DNA from: Norana najaformis
Taxonomy: Eukaryota; Annelida; Clitellata; Crassiclitellata; Hormogastridae
DNA length: 64,000 nucleotides
Assembly: GCA_964023275.1 (NCBI GenBank)
Contig: OZ029915.1
Coordinates: 17,399,775-17,463,774, forward strand
Direction of reading: 5' to 3'
The position numbers and the translations under genes were made by a program. Shown in pieces: positions 53,444 through 58,104 of this stretch (positions are counted from its first letter, which is position 1; every line of letters starts with the position of its first letter). Under the pieces are notes generated by a model. That model was not told the DNA's origin. It saw only the letters and a list, made by a program, of their open reading frames with translations, and did no database searches.

Positions 53444-56400
53444 CTTTGGATAGGATGGGCTAAGTGCAGTGGTGGGAGGAGATTAGCGGTCAAGTACACG
53501 ACACTAAGTCTTGCACAAAGGTGAGAAAGCAAGACACAGTGTCAAGTATATGACACCTGTATGATGCAGACATTTTATCGCAAAACTACAACATCGTGTC
53601 AGACGCACAACATTGAAACCCTTGGAATGGGGCGAGAAAGTCAAATCACAGACCAAGCATCTAATGCACTTAACTTCTTTACAGGGGTTCAGAAATGTTC
53701 AAGAAAATGTCAAGCATGTGAGATAAGAGGTGAAAGGTCAAACATGCTCAGCAAAAACTCTACCAAGCAGATTCGTCCCAATAATTCCTGACAGCATTAG
53801 AAGAAGGCACATGACTTATGTCAAACTCGTGACATTGATCCGTGAAATGGTCATGTGACCGGAATCCTGACTTGGATTCGGAAACGCTGACCTCATCAGA
53901 AAGTGTCAAAGACATGACATTAGTTCCTGAAACGTGGTCGAAATTGTAAAACACGGCGGATATGCAGGGGCAAGTGGACGGATTCTTCAGAAGCCGCGCA
54001 GAGAGTCAGACAGCAACAGAATAGTTTTCTCTTTCATTCATTCTTTTACACTTTGATAAAATTCTGTCAGTTATGCCTTTAATTAATTCCCTCTTATCGA
54101 ATTTAAGAACAATAACCCGTAAGGTAGTCCCGGAGCAAAATGGAAAGGAAGAAATAGCTGCAAGACAACAGACTAATAGATTAGGAAACTCGACTATCTT
54201 CTTCCAGTGTATTTCAGTATACCCGGATACTGATAGACATAGACACGCGTTTAGCAGGACAAGAGACAAATACAGAATGGCGGATAGGCTTCTTGGAGGC
54301 AAATAAATACGCAGAACGCAGCATGAACATGAACGCGTATGAATTGTTAGAATGTTTTCTAATTATAGACTCATATAAACCAGATAAGACTATCGCGCTT
54401 GCATTCTTCACATTTGTCCGCCAGAAACTGATAACTGATAATACTCCAATCAGCACACACCGAACATGCATAAGCATAGTAACAACGGAATCAGCAGCAG
54501 CAGCAGCAGCCAGATATTCAGCACATTCATCAGCATTTAGAGATGCATTTCTGCAATAAGCATCATGCAAGTATTTATAGTCTCTGCTACCCCATGCATA
54601 CATCGGCGCAGTTGCACAAAGTATTATAGGCTATTGGAGAAAGGTAACAGAAACGTGGGCGTATAAGAGGGGCCGTATTTCAGTGCTTTTCTTCATGCTT
54701 CTCCTATCTTCATGCAGATGACGTTTCTCGCTTCAATGTTCCGTTGTCTTTTGTGAAGAACGACTGAATAGCGAGAACGGTTTGTTGGCACCTTATCAGA
54801 ATCCTACACCTGAGCTCTTCTGCCTCCGATATTCGACTAATGGAGAATTCGACAGAATTATACACAGCAGTGGCGATTGTCCTGAAAAGGAATCGTGACT
54901 TAGTCAAAGGCCGTTCTAGAAAGGCCACATGAAAGCGTCCCTTTATTATCATCGACATATGGTGATTAGTTCGGCCTACGCGGAAGAATTCGTTCTCTTG
55001 ACAGCCAATGCTTTTCAGACTTTCGCTGAATTCGTTGATTCTTATTCGGCGCGAATGTCGTGGATCGTATCATATCCGGGTGACATCTTGTCCATCTGAT
55101 CCGCTGATTCGATTTCTCTCTGTCTCCTCCGCTGTCTTGTCGTTTGCTTTCGCCTTCTCGGTCGGCGCTAATTATCACTTGGGGACAACTGAACGAAGTC
55201 TCGGCTGTGAGAGGAGCATTACAAACGTACGTCGTGGACTATATAGTTCTGCAGCAGGTCTCATACATCATGCAGCACCAGCTGATCTTCACAGGCGCCA
55301 TTCCTGTGATCGAGCGTTGGCTCCAGTTTATTCCTGGCAAAACTCTGATCGTCGTATGAAAGTGTTTACGAAGAAGAAGAAGAAGAAGAAGAAGAAGAAG
55401 AAGAAGAAGAAGAAGAAAAAGTAGGAGGGGAAGAAAAAAGAGGGGAGGAAAATGGAGGAGCAGAGGAGGAGAAGGAGCAGAAGAAGAAGCCTAAATCTAT
55501 GTTTTATGATGATCTATTGCGGACGGTTGACACGTATATTGCATGATGGCTGAGATAGAGAATCGCTGAAAATCCGGGTCCTTAATTAGACCCCGCACAA
55601 CACGGCATATCAATCATTTACATACAGATTTATAGACACGCTGCATGCAGCTGGATACATAATTACATGTGTATATACAGACTAAGAAATTATGTGGATC
55701 TTATAAGATCAGCATAATATCGTAGTCTATACATAATATATAGGTCTATACGTTATATATACCTATATATTACGTATATACATGCGTGTTTCTGTTGCCA
55801 AATATTGCGGAATGCTAGATTTATCACGGGCATTTATCTAAAAATGCTTAGCAGATGATGCTAACATTTGACGCGCTGTGTATCGTATGCATAGCATACA
55901 TAAACATAGCCTACTATTTAAACGTCGTATGCGTATGAGTAGAATCTAGATATAATACGTATATGCATATATATACTGGTCCTGTGGAATAACTTAATGA
56001 GGATAAAATATGTTCAGATAAATACTGGGCACATGTATTTGGTCTATATATCTGTAAGAGATATGAACGTTCCGAGTGATTTATAGGTTACGGTAACGTG
56101 TTCACGACCCATCAGCTTCTAAAATGAAGGAATAAGAGTTTTATAGTGTGGGTGGCTCTTGACGAAAACACATTAGCAAATAATAAACGTGAAGGTAAAG
56201 GAAATGTAAAGTCTATGCATATAAAATAATAACAACAATATTGCTGTCCAGCGCTTCAACGCAATTGCTTTGCTCGGCATTTTCACTGAGCCAGATGTAA
56301 GCGAAAACTAGCCACCCCAGATTCAACAAGTCTCTCAAGAATAATTTTTCCATCTTACCCTTTGGATGTAACCCTATGGGTTTTAAAGGTAACAATAATA

Positions 56401-58104
56401 CAATAATATGATATAATATAAATATAATAGTAATAATAATAATGATAGAAATGACACAATATAACGTAATATATTCCACTACATGTATATTGACAGAAAC
56501 ACACAAAAACTATGATTACATTGCTGATGATGGTTTAATTGGTGTTGGTGATGATGATGACGATGATGGTGATGACAATGAGGAAGGAATGATGGGATGT
56601 CGTTCTTGATGAGTAGGGGCCCCCTTAAGTCTGAGGTCGGGGTGTGGGACACCCATGCATGATGGCACTTCGTTACCATTTATTCGAAATCAAAAGCCAA
56701 ACAAAGGCTTGAACGGTCATCAGTAATAATTCTGGCGCTACTTAAATAATTAAACGTAGGACTAAGTGGTTGTCTGCAGTGATGATGTTGTTGCTATTTG
56801 ACGTCAGCTAAGCTCGTGTTCTGCAATGGCGCTACTTAAGACTCACAGTGTCACTGAACTCGATGCCTAGAGCGCCTTTACGAGGTACACAAAAGGCGTT
56901 ATATGAATGGCCAGATACATACAAATATACATACACATTTCATCTACAAAGCGAGGTTATATTTGTTACAACAAATATTATGAAGAATCGCTGCTAAGGG
57001 ATTTTAATCAGATTAGCTACTAATAAATACTGCCGAGAAATATTTTTAAAAACGTTCATAATGAAAAAATTCTGCAAATAAATGCAGAAACGAGTAATGT
57101 GTAGGAGTCAAATAAATAGATGTCTTGCTAAGTATAGCGCCGAAACAATCGATTGCTAAGTTGTTAGGCGCCTCGAAGGCGTGGCCAACAGGTGGCCAAC
57201 GATTGACGATTATGATGCTGAAGCATAAAAGTAATCCCCTTCCGCACCATATTTCGTTAAGCATTTCTTGGCGTTCATAGCACAGTGTCGGTTTTACTCG
57301 AAGCACCAGCAGAAATCCTGGATCTCGAGCCAAAGGAAGATCCGTGATATGCCACGGATAGACAACATCAAGACGTGGACCGAATTATCGCTCGATTAGT
57401 TGTTGCAGGAGACAAGGGACAGAAGCAGATGGAACAGGGGAGACAAGGGACAGAAGCAGATGGAACAAGGTTGTCCATGGTGCAGCCAATCCTCGGCTCG
57501 AAGACGGTTGAAGACAAGACAAGACAAGACAGTAGACTAGGTTTCGAATTCCTGGAATTCGTGACGTGGCTATTAAGTTGGCTCCACCGACCATCAGTCC
57601 ATCAAGCGATCCGAATTATAATTAACATGTAAACGAGGAAATAACTTCAGTCTAAATAGCTTAAGAGCTCATGTCACATCAGTTGAATCGAGTTTACTTA
57701 GACTCTGATCGTTATAAGCAGGGCACTGTATAAGTGAATCCATTTGCTCCAATCGACTTTGAAGTCGGTCTTTGTTGAGGCAACAACCGTCGCCAACTCA
57801 GTTAGCTATTCTGGTGAGCAAAGATGATGATGATGATGAAGATGATGATGATGATGCAGGAAGGAAGGAAGGAAGGAAGGAAGGAAGGAAGGAAGGAAGG
57901 AAGGAAGGAAGGAAGGAAGGAAGGAAGGAGGAAGATGATGAGGATCGGCTTCTTACCTTGGTCGGCTGGTGCTGCGGCTACAGCGGCGGCGGCGGTGGCT
58001 ACGGAAGCTGACAGCGACCAGACAGACAGAAAGCAGGCGACCAGCGTCTGGAATGCCAGCCTTCGTCGTCTCTGGCTCCTCGGCAACTGGACCCAAATCG
58101 CCAT
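4356..58104 (-). CDS. FGFR: Fibroblast growth factor receptor (FGFR), whole gene, 17 coding exons
   Basis: Receptor tyrosine kinase for FGF ligands, acting at the plasma membrane and signalling through FRS2, Ras-MAPK and PLC-gamma. Coding parts, 5' to 3': 58104-57957, 40390-40237, 38370-38246, 29173-29027, 23982-23822, 15934-15811, 15349-15162, 13879-13738, 12135-11781, 11233-11115, 10088-9978, 9519-9242, 8124-8002, 7399-7329, 6139-6002, 5163-5058, 4505-4356. The total is 2640 bp, 879 residues; all introns are GT-AG and all phases join in frame. Seen: signal peptide (1-49), Ig1 (about 55-140), acid box (147-161), Ig2 (about 195-285), Ig3 (about 290-395), membrane helix (413-435), kinase (about 516-815) with GEGAFG, Lys551, Glu568, HRD (687-689), DFG (707-709), paired activation tyrosines 719/720, and EYLDL at 831-835. 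Gatekeeper Val598 and the YYKKTT activation loop separate it from PDGFR/VEGFR. Introns are rich in transposon remains. Confidence in family is very high; the least secure details are the start codon and the acid-box acceptor. Confidence 0.96.
4506..5057 (-). other. FGFR intron 16
   Basis: Spacer between exons 16 and 17. No repeat family or gene recognised; ends GT-AG. Confidence 0.85.
5058..5163 (-). CDS. FGFR: FGFR coding exon 16: end of kinase domain
   Basis: Residues 795-830. It reads [19 protein letters not shown] then [33 protein letters not shown] matches the final kinase helices; the Arg of QRP makes the conserved buried salt bridge in protein kinases. The 106-bp exon starts in phase 2 (TATACAG) and ends in phase 0 (GAG|GTGAGG). 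Confidence 0.95.
5164..6001 (-). other. FGFR intron 15
   Basis: Contains a degenerate tandem array of TGTCCCTGC-type units at about 5265-5455. Nothing else recognised. Confidence 0.85.
5265..5455. repeat. Degenerate CTGTCCCTG tandem array
   Basis: Repeated TGTCCCTGCTGTCCCTCTG-type units of variable length in FGFR intron 15. Confidence 0.7.
6002..6139 (-). CDS. FGFR: FGFR coding exon 15: kinase C-lobe
   Basis: Residues 749-794. It reads [20 protein letters not shown], then [20 protein letters not shown] and PHASLE. TLGG-PYP-PVE-LF--L-EGHRM is specific to FGFR kinases. The 138-bp exon enters in phase 2 (ATTGCAG) and leaves in phase 2 (GAAAT|GTCAGT). Confidence 0.96.
6140..7328 (-). other. FGFR intron 14
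   Basis: Unique-looking AT-rich sequence. I see no gene or recognisable repeat here. Confidence 0.85.
7329..7399 (-). CDS. FGFR: FGFR coding exon 14: kinase P+1 loop
   Basis: Residues 726-748. It reads [18 protein letters not shown] then TTKSD, the P+1 loop and APE motif. A 71-bp exon, phase 0 in (TGTTTCAG) and phase 2 out (GACGT|GTAAGT). By recall it is identical in length to the vertebrate exon. Confidence 0.96.
7400..8001 (-). other. FGFR intron 13
   Basis: AT-rich sequence without recognised features, apart from a short AAT run near 7895-7910. Confidence 0.85.
8002..8124 (-). CDS. FGFR: FGFR coding exon 13: catalytic loop and activation loop
   Basis: Residues 685-725. It reads [20 protein letters not shown], then [28 protein letters not shown] contains catalytic Asp689; DFG is 707-709; Tyr719 and Tyr720 are the paired activation-loop tyrosines of FGFRs. 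Phase 0 on both sides; the acceptor is TTTGCATTGCAG. All residues needed for activity are present. Confidence 0.97.
8125..9241 (-). other. FGFR intron 12
   Basis: Holds an (ATCC)n tract split by a LINE 3' fragment (8244-8612) and an AT-rich run at 9130-9210 close to the donor of exon 12. Confidence 0.85.
8244..8612 (+). mobile_element. CR1/L2-like LINE 3' end
   Basis: Decayed C-terminus of a LINE reverse transcriptase, with a frame reading RPRLKTHIF (compare FKSRLKTHLF in CR1/L2 elements). It ends in a tail GGCACTATAGAAGTTCTTGG followed by ATT repeats. It sits inside an (ATCC)n tract. Confidence 0.7.
9242..9519 (-). CDS. FGFR: FGFR coding exon 12: hinge, enlarged kinase insert
   Basis: Residues 592-684. 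It starts [19 protein letters not shown], giving gatekeeper Val598 and the hinge. The insert begins [10 protein letters not shown], keeping the paired tyrosines found at this place in vertebrate FGFRs, then has an unusual stretch (about 630-657, with [16 protein letters not shown]) before [20 protein letters not shown]. The exon is 278 bp against about 191 bp in vertebrates, an in-frame gain of about 29 codons. An internal TTATTATTAG could act as an alternative acceptor. Confidence 0.95.
9520..9977 (-). other. FGFR intron 11
   Basis: Short intron with nothing recognised. Confidence 0.85.
9978..10088 (-). CDS. FGFR: FGFR coding exon 11: kinase N-lobe, helix C
   Basis: Residues 555-591. It reads [20 protein letters not shown] then [17 protein letters not shown]. 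Glu568 in LIQEMEVMK is the helix-C glutamate that pairs with Lys551. [12 protein letters not shown] is diagnostic of FGFRs. The 111-bp length and phases (1 to 1) match vertebrate FGFR genes as I recall them. Confidence 0.96.
10089..11114 (-). other. FGFR intron 10
   Basis: About half of it is a LINE 3' end (10490-10998, plus strand). The rest is unremarkable. Confidence 0.85.
10490..10998 (+). mobile_element. CR1/L2-like LINE 3' end
   Basis: Conceptual frames contain DYCK-like, [19 protein letters not shown] and [13 protein letters not shown]-type strings, the usual RT C-terminal region (LQRVQNAAARLIT...LHWLPI). It ends GCACTGTAGAAGTTCTTGAA plus ATT repeats. Confidence 0.75.
11115..11233 (-). 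CDS. FGFR: FGFR coding exon 10: kinase P-loop and catalytic lysine
   Basis: Residues 515-554. It reads [19 protein letters not shown], then [24 protein letters not shown] is the nucleotide-binding loop (523-528) and Lys551 in VAVK is the ATP-anchoring lysine. Phase 2 in (ACTACAG), phase 1 out (AAGC|GTACGC). Its donor lies about 117 bp from the 3' tail of a LINE inserted in the next intron. Confidence 0.94.
11234..11780 (-). other. FGFR intron 9
   Basis: Contains a short (AT)n run at about 11565-11585. Nothing else recognised. Confidence 0.85.
11781..12135 (-). CDS. FGFR: FGFR coding exon 9: transmembrane helix and juxtamembrane region
   Basis: Residues 397-514. An acidic extracellular stalk (EDDSEAEK) leads to a single hydrophobic helix at about 413-435, followed by basic residues. 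The juxtamembrane segment contains [15 protein letters not shown], resembling the VTVSADSSAS part of vertebrate FGFRs in the FRS2-docking region. The exon ends with [16 protein letters not shown], matching SEYELPEDPRWELPRD before the kinase. The 355-bp exon uses acceptor GATTCAG and donor AAAG|GTCAGA (phase 2). Confidence 0.95.
12136..13737 (-). other. FGFR intron 8
   Basis: Contains a minus-strand LINE fragment (about 12650-13000). No alternative Ig3 exon was found here. Confidence 0.8.
12650..13000 (-). mobile_element. CR1/L2-like LINE fragment
   Basis: The minus-strand frame contains [15 protein letters not shown], matching the SLSSFRSQLKTYLF end of these reverse transcriptases. The TTCTATAGCATTG tail is at the low-coordinate end. 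Confidence 0.65.
13738..13879 (-). CDS. FGFR: FGFR coding exon 8: second half of Ig domain 3 (IIIb/IIIc position)
   Basis: Residues 350-396. It reads [20 protein letters not shown], then [16 protein letters not shown] and NAWLTVYT; the last matches the SAWLTVLP ending of vertebrate Ig3. Phase 0 in, phase 1 out (ACTG|GTAATC). The acceptor is preceded by a (TG)n run rather than a true pyrimidine tract. I saw only one version of this exon between 12136 and 15161, so no mutually exclusive IIIb/IIIc pair is evident. Confidence 0.94.
13880..15161 (-). other. FGFR intron 7
   Basis: Contains a LINE 3' region on the plus strand (14440-15040). No alternative Ig3 exon was found. Confidence 0.8.
14440..15040 (+). 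mobile_element. LINE 3' region with partly open RT C-terminus
   Basis: The frame at 14440-14904 includes [20 protein letters not shown] and [14 protein letters not shown], the RT C-terminal block (Y-L---...R-LRS...A---WN-LP). After it comes a tail (AATAAGCTGGTCC... CTCTAGAAATCTCGGGATTACG) that recurs at 50545-50630. Confidence 0.75.
15162..15349 (-). CDS. FGFR: FGFR coding exon 7: first half of Ig domain 3 (IIIa)
   Basis: Residues 287-349. It reads [18 protein letters not shown], then [20 protein letters not shown] and [20 protein letters not shown]. The PHIQWL-H-E-NGS string is the signature of FGFR Ig3, part of the ligand-binding surface. Phase 1 in, phase 0 out (TCG|GTACGT). It corresponds to the constant IIIa exon of vertebrates. 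Confidence 0.96.
15350..15810 (-). other. FGFR intron 6
   Basis: Short intron. A small palindrome, ACCATAGA-TTATA-TCTATGGT, lies at about 15478-15500; nothing else recognised. Confidence 0.85.
15811..15934 (-). CDS. FGFR: FGFR coding exon 6: second half of Ig domain 2
   Basis: Residues 246-286. It starts with a very basic segment, [13 protein letters not shown], then [18 protein letters not shown], the conserved D-x-G-x-Y-x-C strand F motif. A sequon is present in GNISF. The acceptor TTTTTTCAG is strong; the donor ATTC|GTAAGT leaves phase 1. By recall, the 124-bp length equals the matching vertebrate exon. Confidence 0.95.
16414..16485. repeat. (ACT)n/(CAC)n microsatellite
   Basis: Trinucleotide run, mostly ACT with CAC interruptions; an ATT/TTG-rich stretch follows to about 16550. 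Confidence 0.9.
16660..16795 (-). mobile_element. tRNA-derived SINE, copy 1
   Basis: On the minus strand a tRNA-like head shows an A box (TAGCCGACTGG), an arm CTCCGCTTGTAACGCGGAG with a TGT anticodon-like loop (Thr-like), and a B box (GGATTCGAGCC). A body follows with GGACCTTGACCAAGTCCTTCAC. The same structure recurs at 21860-22012. Confidence 0.78.
16965..16998. repeat. (TGC)n microsatellite
   Basis: Short TGT/TGC triplet run in intron 5; not coding. Confidence 0.85.
17424..17475. repeat. Three perfect 16-bp tandem copies
   Basis: GAACTATCTAAAAGAC repeated three times without change, followed by GAAC. Confidence 0.95.
17755..17930 (+). repeat. Dispersed repeat, copy 1
   Basis: It starts TTTTTTTGCCCCGAGGTATTTATGA and shares ordered blocks with 42642-42812, including GATGGC-AATCTTC, CAAAAGTGC and AAGCGTTGGAA-type strings. 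It is followed by ATT/ATG repeats. Family unknown to me. Confidence 0.65.
17933..18066. repeat. (ATT)/(ATG) microsatellite
   Basis: About 130 bp of ATTATG, TTA and ATC runs that follow a dispersed repeat. Confidence 0.9.
19460..21650 (-). mobile_element. Ty3/gypsy LTR retrotransposon relic, internally deleted
   Basis: Broken minus-strand frames in gypsy order. Gag-like sequence lies at about 21240-21650; a zinc knuckle (C-x2-C-x3-GHF-x4-C) at about 21000-21040; a protease-like region near 20590-20770 with [11 protein letters not shown] and VLGKI. An integrase core at about 20193-20580 contains [19 protein letters not shown], and its C-terminal SH3-like part at 19750-19950 contains [20 protein letters not shown]. 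Reverse transcriptase and RNase H are absent: the protease region runs almost directly into integrase. No LTRs were recognised. Several stops and frameshifts show it is dead. Confidence 0.82.
21755..21840 (+). mobile_element. LINE endonuclease fragment
   Basis: The frame reads [27 protein letters not shown] is the conserved apurinic-endonuclease motif of CR1/L2/Jockey-type LINEs. Only this short piece is left, abutting a SINE. Confidence 0.6.
21860..22012 (-). mobile_element. tRNA-derived SINE, copy 2
   Basis: Same head and body as the copy at 16660-16795: CGCGGAGAGTA, B box GGATTCGAGCC, then GAGACGGTTACTGCATAGGG and AGCAGATCCTTCACTCACAA. It has small insertions in the A-box area and in the variable region. 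Confidence 0.78.
22262..22312. repeat. (ACAG)n microsatellite
   Basis: ACAG units with CAGATAG interruptions. Confidence 0.9.
23822..23982 (-). CDS. FGFR: FGFR coding exon 5: first half of Ig domain 2
   Basis: Residues 192-245. It reads [19 protein letters not shown]..., then [21 protein letters not shown], matching the vertebrate Ig2 pattern KCPSSGTPNPTLRWLKNG. The lysine cluster that binds heparin in vertebrate receptors is mostly missing here (only the Lys before the cysteine remains), while FERRRFG near the end is strongly basic. Phase 1 in, phase 0 out (TTG|GTAGGA). The acceptor has a weak pyrimidine tract; a pyrimidine-rich minisatellite (on this strand) begins about 95 bp upstream. 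Confidence 0.94.
24077..24551. repeat. Minisatellite, about 21-bp unit
   Basis: About 22 tandem copies of AATACACATGTAGAGGGGAGG with a 20-bp variant AAACACATGTAGAGAGGAGG. Copies differ by a few bases. On the minus strand (the FGFR sense strand) it is pyrimidine-rich and ends about 95 bp before the exon 5 acceptor. Confidence 0.95.
25505..25680. repeat. Polypyrimidine tract (CTT/CTC)
   Basis: About 175 bp almost without purines on the plus strand, in FGFR intron 4. Confidence 0.9.
26740..27700 (-). mobile_element. CR1/L2-like LINE, reverse transcriptase N-terminal half
   Basis: Frames on the minus strand carry [20 protein letters not shown] and [15 protein letters not shown], matching the RT blocks NYQSAYRKNHSTETALL and LDLSAAFDTVDH. 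An upstream linker region is also present. Stops and shifts interrupt it. Confidence 0.8.
29027..29173 (-). CDS. FGFR: FGFR coding exon 4: acid box
   Basis: Residues 143-191. It reads [19 protein letters not shown] and then a Ser/Thr-rich linker ending SSSTEVT. An acidic run between Ig1 and Ig2 is a hallmark of FGFRs. The 147-bp exon has phase-1 boundaries on both sides (ACAG|GTTGGT donor). The acceptor GATCTGAAG is poor in pyrimidines, but an in-frame TGA lies 6-8 bases upstream of the exon and this is the only usable AG between them. On the plus strand the same bases look like a serine-codon repeat, so the exon is easily mistaken for a microsatellite. Position, content and phase all agree. 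Confidence 0.88.
29233..29300 (-). mobile_element. tRNA-like SINE head
   Basis: The minus strand has an A-box-like stretch (TAGTGCACATGGTTAGTATGC) and a B box GGAGTTCGATTCC at tRNA spacing. The stems are poor, so I read it as a SINE remnant rather than a tRNA gene. Confidence 0.5.
29970..30197 (-). mobile_element. LINE fragment, second copy of 27188-27418
   Basis: About 228 bp very similar by eye to 27188-27418 in the same orientation; translated, it covers the RT region with [14 protein letters not shown]. The two copies bracket FGFR exon 4. Confidence 0.8.
30770..31020. repeat. TTCC/TTCG tetranucleotide-rich tract
   Basis: About 250 bp of decayed TTCCTTCG and TTCTTTC units. Confidence 0.85.
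31440..31625. repeat. Polypyrimidine tract
   Basis: CTCCTC and TTCTTC runs on the plus strand; TCTG/TGTC units continue to about 31830. Confidence 0.85.
33157..33370. repeat. Polypurine (GGA)n tract
   Basis: About 210 bp of GGA, GAA and AGA triplets with essentially no pyrimidines except single T positions; located in intron 3. Confidence 0.95.
33843..33915 (-). mobile_element. tRNA-like SINE head
   Basis: The minus strand has TGGCAGAGCATTAAGGCGC (A-box region), a short arm, and GAGGTTTGAATCA (B box). Acceptor-stem pairing is poor, so it is probably a decayed SINE. Confidence 0.5.
34545..34870 (-). mobile_element. CR1/L2-like LINE 3' end
   Basis: The minus frame contains [20 protein letters not shown] (RT C-terminal region), and the low-coordinate end carries AACTTCTATAGCGCC, the reverse complement of the shared LINE tail. 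Confidence 0.7.
35097..35233. repeat. MITE-like inverted repeat
   Basis: Perfect 16-bp terminal arms: TGAACAGAGATTATTT at 35097-35112 and its reverse complement at 35218-35233, enclosing 105 bp. No coding capacity. Confidence 0.6.
37735..37985. repeat. Polypurine (GAA/GGA) tract
   Basis: About 250 bp of GAAGAAG and GGAGAAG runs, less pure than the tract at 33157. Confidence 0.85.
38246..38370 (-). CDS. FGFR: FGFR coding exon 3: second half of Ig domain 1
   Basis: Residues 101-142. It reads [19 protein letters not shown] followed by [14 protein letters not shown], the conserved D-x-G-x-Y-x-C pattern closing an I-set Ig fold. An N-glycosylation sequon lies in ANDSG and another in NFSLS. It enters in phase 2 and leaves in phase 1 (ACAG|GTAAGC). 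Exons 2 and 3 together are 279 bp with phase-1 ends, so skipping both would keep the frame and give a two-Ig receptor. Confidence 0.94.
38371..40236 (-). other. FGFR intron 2, splitting Ig1
   Basis: Intron inside the Ig1 domain at phase 2. Contains a (CCCT)n tract at 39926-40000; otherwise no recognised element. Confidence 0.88.
39926..40000. repeat. (CCCT)n microsatellite
   Basis: About 75 bp of CCCT units with one interruption, about 235 bp from FGFR exon 2. Confidence 0.95.
40237..40390 (-). CDS. FGFR: FGFR coding exon 2: first half of Ig domain 1
   Basis: Residues 50-101. It reads [11 protein letters not shown]..., then the first Ig1 cysteine in VKLQCRTSG and the core tryptophan in FVLWYKDGR. 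The acceptor TTTGTAG is at 40391-40392 and the donor AG|GTAGGT leaves phase 2. As I recall, vertebrate FGFRs encode Ig1 in one exon; here the domain is interrupted. It joins in frame to the piece at 38246-38370, where the partner cysteine lies. Confidence 0.93.
41820..42380 (+). mobile_element. CR1/L2-like LINE 3' end
   Basis: The frame reads [20 protein letters not shown] and [13 protein letters not shown], the classic RT C-terminal block; later [16 protein letters not shown]. It ends GGCATTATGATAACGGCGGCGCTAAAGAAGT. Same family as 46670-47230 and 58900-59035. Confidence 0.82.
42642..42812 (+). repeat. Dispersed repeat, copy 2
   Basis: It matches the element at 17755-17930 in the same orientation (CCCGAGGTATTTATGAT start) and is likewise followed by an ATT microsatellite (42836-42881). 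Confidence 0.65.
43632..43664. repeat. Perfect 14-bp inverted repeat, 5-nt loop
   Basis: TCGATTGCAGCTTC, loop CAATC, GAAGCTGCAATCGA. Confidence 0.95.
45171..46289 (+). mobile_element. RTE-clade non-LTR retrotransposon, 5'-truncated reverse transcriptase
   Basis: An uninterrupted 372-codon frame. Residues 12-21 ([10 protein letters not shown]) are the RT palm motif A, 70-79 ([10 protein letters not shown]) motif B and 114-117 (YADD) the catalytic motif C. The C-terminal part, with LYGSEAW, ILRVSW-like and YFGHVMR strings and a [10 protein letters not shown] run before the end, is characteristic of RTE/BovB-like elements. The N-terminal endonuclease and first RT part are missing, so this is a 5'-truncated copy. 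It lies in FGFR intron 1 in the opposite orientation. Lack of stops or shifts implies a fairly recent insertion. Confidence 0.9.
46568..46650. repeat. Short tandem array, AATTAGCAACTGAAAT units
   Basis: Three nearly perfect 16-bp units plus diverged ones, between the RTE element and a LINE end. Confidence 0.85.
46670..47230 (+). mobile_element. CR1/L2-like LINE 3' end
   Basis: A decayed copy of the family seen at 41820-42380, alignable by eye: a first part with CATTCGTTACACGGGTTGCC and a last part with TTCTCTGACTTACCGGATTTTGAT. It lies shortly after the RTE element. Confidence 0.7.
47505..47812. repeat. (CTGT)n-like microsatellite
   Basis: About 300 bp of TCTGTCTG, CTATCT and related units. 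Confidence 0.9.
48196..48250. repeat. Near-perfect inverted repeat (22-bp stem, 11-nt loop)
   Basis: Left arm TCAGGTTGAGTGGGTAGCATGC (48196-48217), loop 48218-48228, right arm 48229-48250. The only imperfection is one T opposite G. Weaker pairing continues outward (GTAGCAGCCG against GCCACTGCTGC). Confidence 0.93.
48748..48785. repeat. (AAT)n microsatellite
   Basis: Pure AAT run of about 12 units. Confidence 0.95.
50349..50436 (+). repeat. Direct repeat, copy 1 of an unknown element
   Basis: AAGTGTGCTACGGTGATGACGTAGCG through TTTACCACAGAGCATGC and CAAATGAAGCTTTG. A close copy lies at 50703-50789. Confidence 0.85.
50545..50630 (+). mobile_element. LINE 3' tail fragment
   Basis: The string TGAATAAGCTTGGTCC ... 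TTTCGTTAGGCGTTGTAGAAATCTTGGAATTACGATTACG repeats the end of the LINE at 14970-15035. Only the tail is recognisable. Confidence 0.6.
50703..50789 (+). repeat. Direct repeat, copy 2
   Basis: Same element as at 50349-50436 (AAAGTGTGCTACGGTGGTGACG ...), about 350 bp away, with a LINE tail (50545-50630) between them. Confidence 0.85.
53350..53441. repeat. (AT)n microsatellite
   Basis: About 90 bp of nearly pure AT with one AATA break; able to form a cruciform. Confidence 0.95.
55369..55425. repeat. (AAG)n microsatellite
   Basis: Pure AAG run of about 16 units, followed by further purine-rich sequence to about 55490. Confidence 0.95.
57822..57932. repeat. (GATG)/(GGAA)n microsatellite
   Basis: GATGAT units then about 18 GGAA units, ending about 25 bp from the donor of FGFR exon 1. 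Confidence 0.95.
57957..58104 (-). CDS. FGFR: FGFR coding exon 1: start codon and signal peptide
   Basis: Encodes residues 1-49 plus one base of codon 50. It starts [15 protein letters not shown] and continues into a hydrophobic stretch ([16 protein letters not shown]) and an alanine-rich cleavage region (AVAAAPADQ), a classic secretory signal. The ATG at 58104 has G at -3 and G at +4. An in-frame ATG at 58149 would add 15 residues before the basic region; I prefer 58104 because the signal peptide then starts normally and the context is better. The donor CAAG|GTAAGA leaves phase 1, exactly what exon 2 needs (giving Asp50). A (GGAA)n microsatellite begins about 30 bp into the intron. Confidence 0.86.

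Larger units (their letters stand above)
40391..57956 (-). other. FGFR intron 1
   Basis: A 17.6 kb first intron, typical of receptor genes. It holds the RTE reverse transcriptase (45171-46289), LINE 3' ends, two strong hairpins (43632-43664, 48196-48250), a pair of related repeats near 50.3 and 50.7 kb and many microsatellites. No further Ig exon seen. Confidence 0.85.
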
